This document shows positions 1-5,256 of a stretch of 6,389 bases of DNA, one piece after another. The number at the start of each line of letters is the position of its first letter. The first letter of the stretch is position 1. The notes under the pieces were generated by a model. It saw only the letters and a list, made by a program, of their open reading frames with translations, ran no database searches and was not told where the DNA came from. The stretch is from Rickettsiales bacterium (GTDB taxonomy: Bacteria > Pseudomonadota > Alphaproteobacteria > Rickettsiales > UBA3002). The stretch covers positions 1 through 6,389 of the forward strand of contig CANEUT010000094.1 in the NCBI GenBank assembly GCA_947441895.1, read 5' to 3'. The position numbers and the translations under genes are program-made.

Positions 1-53
1 CTCCCCTTTCGGATTAAGAAAAAAAGACTATATTGCGTACCTAATCTATTTTT

Positions 54-126
54 GTCATTCCCGCGAAAGCGGGAATCTTAGGCGACAAAGCACTAAGTCT
101 AAGATCCCCGCCTACGCGGGGATGAC
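54..126. repeat. 73-bp double-hairpin palindromic repeat (MITE/REP-like), copy 1
   Basis: The element begins GTCAT and ends ATGAC. It contains two 20-bp hairpins, ATTCCCGC-GAAA-GCGGGAAT at 57-76 and ATCCCCGC-CTAC-GCGGGGAT at 104-123. ATCTTAG (75-81) and CTAAGAT (99-105) are also complementary, so the whole element can fold as one long hairpin whose 28-base arms differ at 4 positions. The same element lies at 2041-2113 in the opposite orientation: the outer 25 bases at each end are identical and the 23-base centre differs at 9 sites. The first hairpin fits the ATTCCC-N8-GGGAAT pattern known as dRS3 in Neisseria, but such palindromes occur in many proteobacteria. No transposase or clear target duplication is visible. 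It sits 34 bases upstream of the peroxiredoxin start, so it may lie in that gene's 5' untranslated region. Confidence 0.85.
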
Positions 127-149
127 GTGATGTGTTAATGTTTTTTTCT

Positions 150-154
150 AGGAG
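150..154 (+). promoter_or_regulatory. Shine-Dalgarno of the peroxiredoxin gene
   Basis: AGGAG lies 6 bases before the ATG at 161. It is the clearest ribosome binding site in the window and fixes the start of the peroxiredoxin. Confidence 0.75.
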
Positions 155-160
155 CTCACC

Positions 161-667
161 ATGCCCACCACCGCAAAAAAAACTGCTGCCACCACCGCCA
201 CAAACCCAACCGTGGGCGATGCTGCACCCGCCTGCAAACTGCCCGCAACCGATGGCGGTGAAGTATCGCTCGCCAGCTTCAAGGGCAAAAAAAATGTGGT
301 GCTTTATTTTTACCCCAAGGACGACACGCCCGGCTGCACCGTTGAGGCCAAAGACTTCCGCGATTTGAAAAAGCAGTTCGATAAGGTCGACACCGTAGTG
401 ATTGGGCTTTCAAAATGCGATATGAAAAGTCATGAAAAATTCGCCAAGAAATTTGATCTGAATTTTCCATTAGCGTCCGACGCCGAAGGCGATGTGTGCG
501 AAAGCTATGGCGTATGGGTGGAAAAAAGCATGTATGGCAAAACATATATGGGCATTCAGCGCGCCACCTTCCTTATTAACAAAAAGGGCGTCATTGCTCA
601 TGCGTGGCCCAAGGTCAGCGTGCCCGAACATGCGGCCGAGGTGCTTAAAACCGCAAAAACACTGTAG
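161..667 (+). CDS. bcp: Peroxiredoxin, Bcp/PrxQ family (thioredoxin-dependent thiol peroxidase)
   Basis: This 168-residue cytosolic peroxidase should reduce hydrogen peroxide and organic hydroperoxides using thiol donors. The thioredoxin-like fold starts near residue 18. The peroxidatic site YFYPKDDTPGCT places the reactive cysteine at C59 with T56 and P57, and the distal conserved arginine is R134 in GIQRATFLI. The first 16 residues are a Lys/Thr/Ala-rich extension before the usual family start, which accounts for the slightly greater length than the roughly 155-residue norm. The resolving cysteine that many Bcp proteins carry five residues after the peroxidatic one is replaced by lysine (K64). 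Other cysteines are C25, C86 and C113, so the enzyme is either 1-Cys or resolves through another position such as C86, just before the next helix. The start is supported by AGGAG at 150-154. No strong terminator follows; only a weak 4-bp hairpin is seen near 679-690. Confidence 0.93.
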   Translation: MPTTAKKTAATTATNPTVGDAAPACKLPATDGGEVSLASFKGKKNVVLYFYPKDDTPGCTVEAKDFRDLKKQFDKVDTVVIGLSKCDMKSHEKFAKKFDLNFPLASDAEGDVCESYGVWVEKSMYGKTYMGIQRATFLINKKGVIAHAWPKVSVPEHAAEVLKTAKTL

Positions 668-690
668 TTGTTAACATTGCCGACAACGGC

Positions 691-718
691 TTGACTCACA
701 TCACGACGATTCTATGGT
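691..718 (+). promoter_or_regulatory. Possible sigma70-type promoter for the D-amino-acid dehydrogenase gene
   Basis: TTGACT at 691-696 and TATGGT at 713-718 are 16 bases apart. The first is a 5/6 match to the -35 consensus and the second about 4/6 to the -10. They lie in the only gap between the peroxiredoxin and the dehydrogenase, about 46 bases before the ATG at 765. This is pattern matching only, and spurious matches of this quality are common. Confidence 0.35.
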
Positions 719-764
719 GGGCGCTTAGTTTTCACCCATTCATCACCAAAATTTGAGCGAGACC

Positions 765-2033
765 ATGAAAATTTGTATTTTAGGCTCCGGCGTCACCGGC
801 GTAACAAGCGCATATGAACTGGCGAAATTGGGCCATGAGGTAACGGTGATCGACCGCCAGCCCGAGGCAGCACGCGAATGTTCGTTCGCTAATGGCGGCC
901 AGCTTTCTTATGCCCATGCCGAACCGTGGGCCAATCCGCATGTGTTTCCAAAACTGTTCAAGTGGATGTGGCAAGATGACGCGCCGCTGGTGCTGCGTTT
1001 TTCCAGCGACCCGCACATGATTCGCTGGGGCTTGCTGTTCTTGCTGAACTGCCTGCCATCACGCGCGCGGGCCAATGCCGAAACCATGCTGCGCCTGGGC
1101 CTTTACAGCAAACAAAAAATGGCCGAACTGATGGCCGCCACCAAGGTTGATTTTCACCATTTGGGTAAAGGCATTTTGCACGTTTACACCGAGCAAGCAT
1201 CGTTCGATCACGCCCGCAAGCAGGCTGAATTTCAGCACACGCTGGGCTGCGAAGAAACGGTGATGACGTTTGAGGAAAGCGTGAAGTTGGAACCCGCCCT
1301 TGCCAATCCGTCGGTTAAAATCGTTGGCGGCATTCATGCACCGATTGATGAATCGGGTGATATTCACCTGTTCAGTAAAAACCTCGCGGCTTATTGCGCA
1401 AAGGAATATAAAGTAAACTTCTTGTACGACCGCGCCATTCGTCGCATTCATAAAAACGGCAATGCCATTTCGCATATCGAGCTGGAGGGCGAAAACACCG
1501 AATATCTCTCCGGCTTCGATGCCTATGTCATGGCCATGGGTTCGCACAGCCCAATCTACCTGCGCCAGCTGGGGCTCTATGTGCCCATCTACCCCATGAA
1601 GGGTTACAGCATCAGCTTTGATTCCAACGAATATTGCCCAAGCGTCAGCATCACCGATGATGCGGCGAAGCAGGTTTATTCGCTGCTGGGAAATCGCATG
1701 CGCGTGGCGGGCACGGCCGAATTCGCCCGCTATGACGATAAGGTGCGCAAGGTGCGGATTGATCCGCTGATTGCAGGCATGAAAAAACTCTTTCCCAAAG
1801 CCCCGCAAGCCAATCTCACCGAATGGGCTTGCTTGCGCCCTTCCACGCCCGATGGTCCGCCCATTGTTGGCAAAACACCGTTTAGCAACCTCTACATGAA
1901 CACTGGGCATGGCACGCTGGGGTGGACACAAGCGGCCGGTTCCGCGCGGTTGCTTGCCGATGTGATGTCGAACAAGCCCACGGAAATTCCATTGAGTGGA
2001 CTGAACATTGAACGTTGTTTGATTCGTATATAA
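765..2033 (+). CDS. dadA: D-amino-acid dehydrogenase, DadA-type FAD flavoenzyme
   Basis: The 422-residue protein belongs to the DadA branch of the FAD-dependent DAO family. This enzyme oxidatively deaminates D-amino acids, classically D-alanine to pyruvate and ammonia, and passes electrons to membrane quinones. The N-terminal Rossmann motif is GSGVTG (7-12) with the ribose-binding acidic residue D30. The family segment SFANGGQLS (40-48) and the PW pair (54-55) follow. Near the C-terminus are RPSTPDG (358-364) and NTGHGTLGWT (379-388), both typical of DadA. Length matches the usual 410-430 residues. The ATG at 765 puts the FAD motif at the normal distance; a TTG at 753 in the same frame would add only four residues, and the ribosome site is weak (GAGCGAGA just upstream). 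No alanine racemase gene (dadX) is adjacent, so the substrate cannot be narrowed from context. Confidence 0.92.
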   Translation: MKICILGSGVTGVTSAYELAKLGHEVTVIDRQPEAARECSFANGGQLSYAHAEPWANPHVFPKLFKWMWQDDAPLVLRFSSDPHMIRWGLLFLLNCLPSRARANAETMLRLGLYSKQKMAELMAATKVDFHHLGKGILHVYTEQASFDHARKQAEFQHTLGCEETVMTFEESVKLEPALANPSVKIVGGIHAPIDESGDIHLFSKNLAAYCAKEYKVNFLYDRAIRRIHKNGNAISHIELEGENTEYLSGFDAYVMAMGSHSPIYLRQLGLYVPIYPMKGYSISFDSNEYCPSVSITDDAAKQVYSLLGNRMRVAGTAEFARYDDKVRKVRIDPLIAGMKKLFPKAPQANLTEWACLRPSTPDGPPIVGKTPFSNLYMNTGHGTLGWTQAAGSARLLADVMSNKPTEIPLSGLNIERCLIRI

Positions 2034-2040
2034 ATAAACC

Positions 2041-2113
2041 GTCATCCCCGCGTAGGCGGGGATCTCAGGCCACGTGCCGTATCGCCTTAGATTCCCGCTT
2101 TCGCGGGAATGAC
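2041..2113. repeat. 73-bp double-hairpin palindromic repeat (MITE/REP-like), copy 2, inverted
   Basis: This is the reverse complement of the element at 54-126, with the same length and 64 of 73 bases identical. The hairpins are ATCCCCGC-GTAG-GCGGGGAT at 2044-2063 and ATTCCCGC-TTTC-GCGGGAAT at 2091-2110. The central 9-base complementarity, ATCTCAGGC with GCCTTAGAT, has one mismatch. The element fills most of the 99-base gap between the dehydrogenase stop (2033) and the hydrolase ATG (2133). Any transcript joining the two genes would therefore contain these hairpins, and any separate hydrolase promoter must lie in or before the element. Confidence 0.87.
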
Positions 2114-2132
2114 AAAATGATTGAGATTGTCT

Positions 2133-3047
2133 ATGTCTTTGGAGCCGCGCCGTCACACCCTTCCCATCAAAAACAGCTGGGCGAAAGCTGGCGAACACAG
2201 CCTCATTTTCTATGATTGGGGCGATGTTGATTCAACCACCACCACCATTTGCGTGCATGGGCTCACCCGCAATGCGCACGATTTTGATGTCATTGCCCCA
2301 CGGCTTGCAGCCACGGGGCGCCGCGTGTTCACCATCAACATGGCGGGTCGCGGCGAAAGCAGCTGGCTGGCCGACCCCATGGGCTATAACTACGGCAGCT
2401 ATGCGGCCGATTGCCTTGCCATCATGGATAATTTTCATTTGCGCAAAGTGGAATGGCTGGGCACTTCCATGGGCGGTGTCATTGGCATGACCATTGCCGC
2501 CCACCACCCTGACCGCATTAAAAAACTTATTTTGAATGATATTGGAAGCCAACTTTCCGCCGCCGCACTGAAACGCATTTATGACTATGTGCAAACCATG
2601 CCCAGCCATTTTGAAACGCGCGCCGATGCCGATGCCTATTTGGGCCTCGCTTTCAAGCCCTTTGGCATTACCGACCCCGCCCAGTGGCAAAAATTTGTCG
2701 ATGGTTCACTCATCCCTAATGATAACGGCACTTTCCGCTATGCCTGCGACCCCGCCATTGCCGAGCCGCTGCGTTTTGCCACTCAGAATTTTACCGAAAT
2801 TAATGACGTGAACCTTACCGCCTTGTGGGAAATGGTTTCGGCCCCCACCCTCATTTTACATGGCGCTGAATCGGACGTGCTGAGCGCCGACACGGTGGCC
2901 CTTATGCGCAAAACCAATGGACGGACTGAAAGCCGCACCATTGAAGGCGTGGGCCATGCCCCCGCGCTGATGGATGACGCCCAAATTAATCTTGTTATTA
3001 ACTGGCTTAATACCGATACCAGCACGCTACTAGCATCCGCCTTCTAG
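2133..3047 (+). CDS. Alpha/beta hydrolase-fold protein (esterase/peptidase-like, substrate unknown)
   Basis: The 304-residue protein has the complete catalytic set of the alpha/beta hydrolase fold. The oxyanion-hole HG is at 42-43 (CVHGLTRNAHDF), the nucleophile elbow GTSMGG puts the serine at S112, the acid is D248 in HGAESDVLS, and the base is H275 in GVGHAPALM. NMAGRGES (69-76) is the usual segment after strand 4. Residues from about 138 to 225 form the lid region that sets specificity and give no clear assignment. No signal peptide or membrane segment is seen, so the enzyme is probably cytosolic. ATG at 2133 is chosen; an in-frame TTG at 2121 would add four residues, and neither start has a convincing ribosome site. 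The gene starts 19 bases after the palindromic repeat and ends 18 bases before the next small gene. The motifs fix the fold but not the substrate. Confidence 0.9.
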   Translation: MSLEPRRHTLPIKNSWAKAGEHSLIFYDWGDVDSTTTTICVHGLTRNAHDFDVIAPRLAATGRRVFTINMAGRGESSWLADPMGYNYGSYAADCLAIMDNFHLRKVEWLGTSMGGVIGMTIAAHHPDRIKKLILNDIGSQLSAAALKRIYDYVQTMPSHFETRADADAYLGLAFKPFGITDPAQWQKFVDGSLIPNDNGTFRYACDPAIAEPLRFATQNFTEINDVNLTALWEMVSAPTLILHGAESDVLSADTVALMRKTNGRTESRTIEGVGHAPALMDDAQINLVINWLNTDTSTLLASAF

Positions 3048-3050
3048 ATA

Positions 3051-3059
3051 TGCTATAAC
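3051..3059 (+). promoter_or_regulatory. Possible extended -10 promoter element giving a leaderless transcript
   Basis: TGCTATAAC is an extended -10 (TGN followed by TATAAC at 3054-3059). The -10 ends 6 bases before the ATG at 3066, so transcription would start at or very near the A of the start codon. No good -35 is seen 16-18 bases upstream, which extended -10 promoters can tolerate. The small gene also lacks a Shine-Dalgarno, which fits leaderless expression. The 18-base gap to the hydrolase gene equally allows read-through. Confidence 0.35.
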
Positions 3060-3065
3060 TGCTCC

Positions 3066-3308
3066 ATGGCAAATGACATCATTCCCTCTGGCAATAGTTC
3101 GTTTGAGCGTGCAGCAGCCCGTGTGCAAGCTGCCCGCAAGTCTGAAAAACCCATGGCGAAAGCCGAGGTGGTCACTGGCCGCATTCGCGCCCGCCTTAAT
3201 TTTATCCCCGATGAAGACACGCTGCATGACCTGGTTGACCAAGCACTCTCGGCCATTTCGCGGGGCGTACGCTGGGCACGGGGATCGATCCTTAACATTA
3301 TTGTGTAA
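3066..3308 (+). CDS. Small conserved-looking protein of unknown function, 80 residues
   Basis: I do not recognise a named family. The 80-residue protein is basic and has no cysteine, signal peptide or membrane segment. Residues 12-28 are Ala/Arg/Lys/Glu-rich and probably helical. Residues 34-47 (EVVTGRIRARLNFI) look like a strand pair, and 49-66 are a predicted amphipathic helix (DEDTLHDLVDQALSAISR). The tail RGVRWARGSILNIIV (66-80) ends in a hydrophobic stretch. The structured order and coding-like composition suggest a real gene. It lies 18 bases after the hydrolase stop on the same strand, so it may be its operon partner. No Shine-Dalgarno precedes the ATG, but an extended -10 lies directly upstream. 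Overlapping minus-strand frames here look like shadows. Confidence 0.65.
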   Translation: MANDIIPSGNSSFERAAARVQAARKSEKPMAKAEVVTGRIRARLNFIPDEDTLHDLVDQALSAISRGVRWARGSILNIIV

Positions 3309-3311
3309 TTC

Positions 3312-3438
3312 GTCATTGCGAGGAGCGCAGCGACGTGGCAATCCAGTTTTTGTCATCCTGAACGCAGTGAAGGATCTGGATTCTTCGTTTCACTCAGAAT
3401 GACAGAAGATTAGCCGCAGAGCAGACGCTCGCAATGAC
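3312..3438. repeat. Composite palindromic repeat: outer 127-bp element interrupted by an inner 52-bp element
   Basis: The outer ends are GTCATTGCGAG (3312-3322) and its exact complement CTCGCAATGAC (3428-3438). Further in, GTGGCAATCC and the complement of AGATTAGCCGCAG keep weak arm similarity. Between the arms, 3352-3403 starts GTCATCCTGA and ends TCAGAATGAC. This forms a second inverted repeat with about 24-base imperfect arms and almost no loop. The two families have different arm sequences but share the GTCAT terminus, which also starts the 73-bp repeat. Repeats with these starts are widespread in bacterial genomes and are thought to move non-autonomously. The element fills the gap between the small 80-residue gene (stop at 3308) and the dehydrogenase Shine-Dalgarno (3439). 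Confidence 0.8.
3352..3403. repeat. Inner 52-bp hairpin repeat nested in the composite element
   Basis: GTCATCCTGA at 3352-3361 pairs with TCAGAATGAC at 3394-3403 with a single mismatch. The pairing continues imperfectly inward to about 3375 and 3380, leaving a loop of only a few bases. Its boundaries are independent of the outer GTCATTGCGAG arms, which is why it is listed separately. It could be a later insertion into the outer element, or the central part of one larger family; a single copy cannot decide. Confidence 0.65.
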
Positions 3439-3443
3439 GGGAG
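3439..3443 (+). promoter_or_regulatory. Shine-Dalgarno of the glutaryl-CoA dehydrogenase gene, abutting the repeat
   Basis: GGGAG lies 6 bases before the ATG at 3450 and fixes that start. It begins at the first base after the composite repeat, so the leader of this gene is made of repeat sequence. Confidence 0.65.
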
Positions 3444-3449
3444 TAATAA

Positions 3450-4619
3450 ATGCTTAAAGAACTCAATTGGCAAGACGCGTTAAACCTCGACGGCTTACTC
3501 ACCGATGAGGAACGCATGGTGCAGCAAACTGCCCAGAAATTCGCGCGCAATCGCCTGCTTCCCGGCATTATTGAAGCCAACCGCCACGAAAAATTCGACC
3601 GCGAAATTATGCGCGACATGGGCGCCGAAGGACTGCTTGGCTCCACCATTATTGGCTATGGCTGTGCGGGCGTTAGCCACGTGGCTTATGGGCTGGTGGC
3701 GCGCGAGGTGGAATGGGTCGATTCCGGCTATCGCTCGGCGCTTTCGGTGCAATCATCGCTGGTCATGCACCCCATTTATACTTTCGCCAGCGAGGCGATG
3801 AAAGAGAAATACCTGCCCAAACTCGCCACCGGCGAACTGGTGGGCTGCTTTGGCCTCACCGAGCCTGACCACGGGTCTGACCCCGCCGGCATGAAAACCC
3901 GCGCCGTGAAGGTAGATGGCGGCTATAAAATCAGCGGCAGTAAAACATGGATCACCAACTCACCCATCGCCGATGTGTTTATCATTTGGGCGAAACTGGA
4001 TGACGAAATTCGCGGCTTTATTGTAGAACGCGGCGACAAAGGAAACCTCACCACGCCAAAAATCGAAGGAAAAATGAGCCTTCGCGCCTCCATCACCGGC
4101 ATGATTATGCTGGATGATGTGTTTGTGCCCGAAGAGCGACTGCTGAATGTGAAGGGACTCAAAGGACCATTCAGCTGCCTCAACAAAGCGCGCTTTGGCA
4201 TTGCCTGGGGCACATTGGGTGCGGCGCAAGCCTGCATGGAAATTGCGCGTGATTATACGCTGAATCGTTTGCAGTTTGGAAAACCACTGGCAGCAAACCA
4301 ATTGATTCAGAAAAAGCTGGCCGACATGCTGACGGAAATCAATCTTGGCCTACATGCCGCCCATCGCGTGGGGCGCCTGCTTGATAGCGATGAATATGCA
4401 CCCGAAATGATCTCACTCGTCAAACGCAACAGCTGCGGTAAATCGCTCGACATTGCCCGTGTGGCGCGTGACATGCTGGGTGGCAACGGCATTGCCGATG
4501 AATATCACGTTATTCGCCATGTGATGAACCTTGAAGCCGTGAACACCTATGAAGGCACGCATGATATTCACGCGCTCATTCTGGGCCGCGCCATTACTGG
4601 CCTTCAGGCATTTTCGTGA
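3450..4619 (+). CDS. gcdH: Glutaryl-CoA dehydrogenase (acyl-CoA dehydrogenase family)
   Basis: The 389-residue flavoenzyme should oxidise and decarboxylate glutaryl-CoA to crotonyl-CoA and CO2 in lysine/tryptophan breakdown, passing electrons to electron-transfer flavoprotein. It has the standard three-domain acyl-CoA dehydrogenase plan: N-terminal helices to about 130, a central beta domain with GLTEPDHGSDP (135-145) and KTWITNSP (165-172), and a C-terminal helical domain. Several features mark the glutaryl branch. GYRSALSVQSS (93-103) supplies R95 and S99, equivalent to the carboxylate-binding Arg94 and Ser98 of the human enzyme. LRASITGMI occurs in the central domain, and NTYEGTHDIH near the end contains the catalytic base E368. 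QFGKPLAANQLIQKKLADM is also highly typical. No glutarate CoA-transferase or electron-transfer flavoprotein gene is next to it. GGGAG at 3439-3443 supports the start. Confidence 0.95.
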   Translation: MLKELNWQDALNLDGLLTDEERMVQQTAQKFARNRLLPGIIEANRHEKFDREIMRDMGAEGLLGSTIIGYGCAGVSHVAYGLVAREVEWVDSGYRSALSVQSSLVMHPIYTFASEAMKEKYLPKLATGELVGCFGLTEPDHGSDPAGMKTRAVKVDGGYKISGSKTWITNSPIADVFIIWAKLDDEIRGFIVERGDKGNLTTPKIEGKMSLRASITGMIMLDDVFVPEERLLNVKGLKGPFSCLNKARFGIAWGTLGAAQACMEIARDYTLNRLQFGKPLAANQLIQKKLADMLTEINLGLHAAHRVGRLLDSDEYAPEMISLVKRNSCGKSLDIARVARDMLGGNGIADEYHVIRHVMNLEAVNTYEGTHDIHALILGRAITGLQAFS

Positions 4620-4622
4620 CAT

Positions 4623-4654
4623 AAAAAAGGTGCCCCACCATGAACCGGGGCACC
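4623..4654 (-). terminator. Rho-independent terminator between convergent genes
   Basis: GGTGCCCC (4629-4636) and GGGGCACC (4647-4654) form an 8-bp GC-rich stem. On the minus strand the stem is followed by six T residues (A-run at 4623-4628), so it terminates the exported-protein gene ending at 4672. It lies only 4-10 bases after the dehydrogenase stop. The plus-strand side has only CTCCTT after the stem, so it would act weakly, if at all, for the dehydrogenase transcript. Confidence 0.8.
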
Positions 4655-4671
4655 CTCCTTACGGATCAGTC

Positions 4672-5058
4672 TTACTTGGTAGTTTCGCTGGTGCTTTCCA
4701 CCGTTTTGCCGTTCACCACTTTTTTGTGGGTGACAGTTTGGTCACCATTTTTCGTGCTTTCTTTGCTATCAGTGGTTTTAGTGCTGGTTTTATTCATCAG
4801 CCCCTTAGGATCGCGCGATTCTTCGGTTTTCACAGTCTGATCCACGGTGCCGTTCGATTTCACATCCACCGTTGATTTGCTTTCAGTGGCGTTGGTGGTG
4901 CCATTGGCATTGGTGTTCTGCGATTTATTTTCTTCTTTGTAGTTACCTTTTGAATCACGCTCGATGGTTGTTTTCGACTCGGCCGATTCGGTTGCCGCAA
5001 ATGCCGGCGCGCTAAGGGCAACGGTGGCCACAAGTGCAATCATTGAAATGGTTTTCAT
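4672..5058 (-). CDS. Small exported Thr/Ser/Lys-rich low-complexity protein, unknown function
   Basis: The 128-residue product has a clear Sec signal peptide: MK at the start, a hydrophobic core to about residue 17, and a cleavage site after APAFA (17-21). The mature part of about 107 residues is very hydrophilic, has no cysteine or tryptophan, and is dominated by Thr, Ser, Lys, Glu, Asn and Gly. It has degenerate repeats: ESKTT (27-31) and ESKST (59-63) are 32 residues apart, and DQTVK (73-77) is echoed by DQTVT (106-110), each after an NG or NGT turn. This suggests a disordered or beta-repeat periplasmic or secreted protein. There is no lipobox and no C-terminal anchor. GAAAG at 5066-5070 serves as ribosome site 7 bases before the ATG. 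The gene has its own terminator and appears monocistronic. No family is recognised. Confidence 0.82.
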   Translation of the reverse strand: MKTISMIALVATVALSAPAFAATESAESKTTIERDSKGNYKEENKSQNTNANGTTNATESKSTVDVKSNGTVDQTVKTEESRDPKGLMNKTSTKTTDSKESTKNGDQTVTHKKVVNGKTVESTSETTK

Positions 5059-5093
5059 AAAATAACTTTCTTTAAAATGGTGGGTTTAAAACA

Positions 5094-5216
5094 CTATGCG
5101 ACGATTCGAATCTGCCGCACTGCTATCCAAGTGCCAGCCATCAGCAAAAGGGGCGATGCGAAACATAGCCCGATGTATAAGGAACCCGTAAAGGCGGGCG
5201 TCTTGCGCATCGTCAT
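5094..5216 (-). CDS. Candidate 40-residue membrane peptide (uncertain)
   Basis: A minus-strand frame from ATG at 5216 encodes 40 residues starting MTMRKTPAFTG. It has a hydrophobic segment from about residue 12 to 32 (including LYIGLCFASPLLLMAGTWIA) and a basic tail RQIRIVA. That layout fits a single-pass small membrane protein, and it sits in a region otherwise without a gene. There is no Shine-Dalgarno before either ATG (5216 or 5210), and the frame could be a chance reading of the upstream region of the phosphatase gene. It lies upstream of the exported-protein gene on the same strand, 36 bases from its ATG. Confidence 0.25.
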   Translation of the reverse strand: MTMRKTPAFTGSLYIGLCFASPLLLMAGTWIAVRQIRIVA

Positions 5217-5256
5217 CGGTTGCGTTAGTGCTGATGCATCAAAAAATGGATGCGCT

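Noticed and set aside
6..34. Promoter-like TATATT (29-34) before the first repeat
   Set aside because: The -10 looks fair, but no convincing -35 is found at the right spacing, so it was not listed as a feature.
54..126. Paired short repeats considered as a CRISPR array
   Set aside because: There are only two units, they are palindromic and head-to-head rather than direct, and there is no regular spacer series or cas gene.
679..690. Hairpin GCCG-ACAA-CGGC after the peroxiredoxin gene as a terminator
   Set aside because: The stem is only 4 bp and no T-run follows it.
2121..2132. TTG start for the hydrolase four codons upstream of the ATG
   Set aside because: It has no better ribosome site than the ATG at 2133 and adds only four residues; ATG preferred, though not proven.
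1059..2198. A 379-codon open frame antisense to the D-amino-acid dehydrogenase gene
   Set aside because: It is a mirror of the dadA coding frame, runs straight through the palindromic repeat, and has no recognisable domain; the plus-strand gene has full family motifs.
2232..2690. Antisense and alternate-frame ORFs across the hydrolase, dehydrogenase and phosphatase genes
   Set aside because: They are shadows of well-supported genes, with no domains, no ribosome sites and low-complexity composition.
5077..5256. Sixty extra N-terminal codons in frame with the phosphatase
   Set aside because: The residues do not resemble the family, and the expected N-terminus begins exactly at the ATG at 5257.
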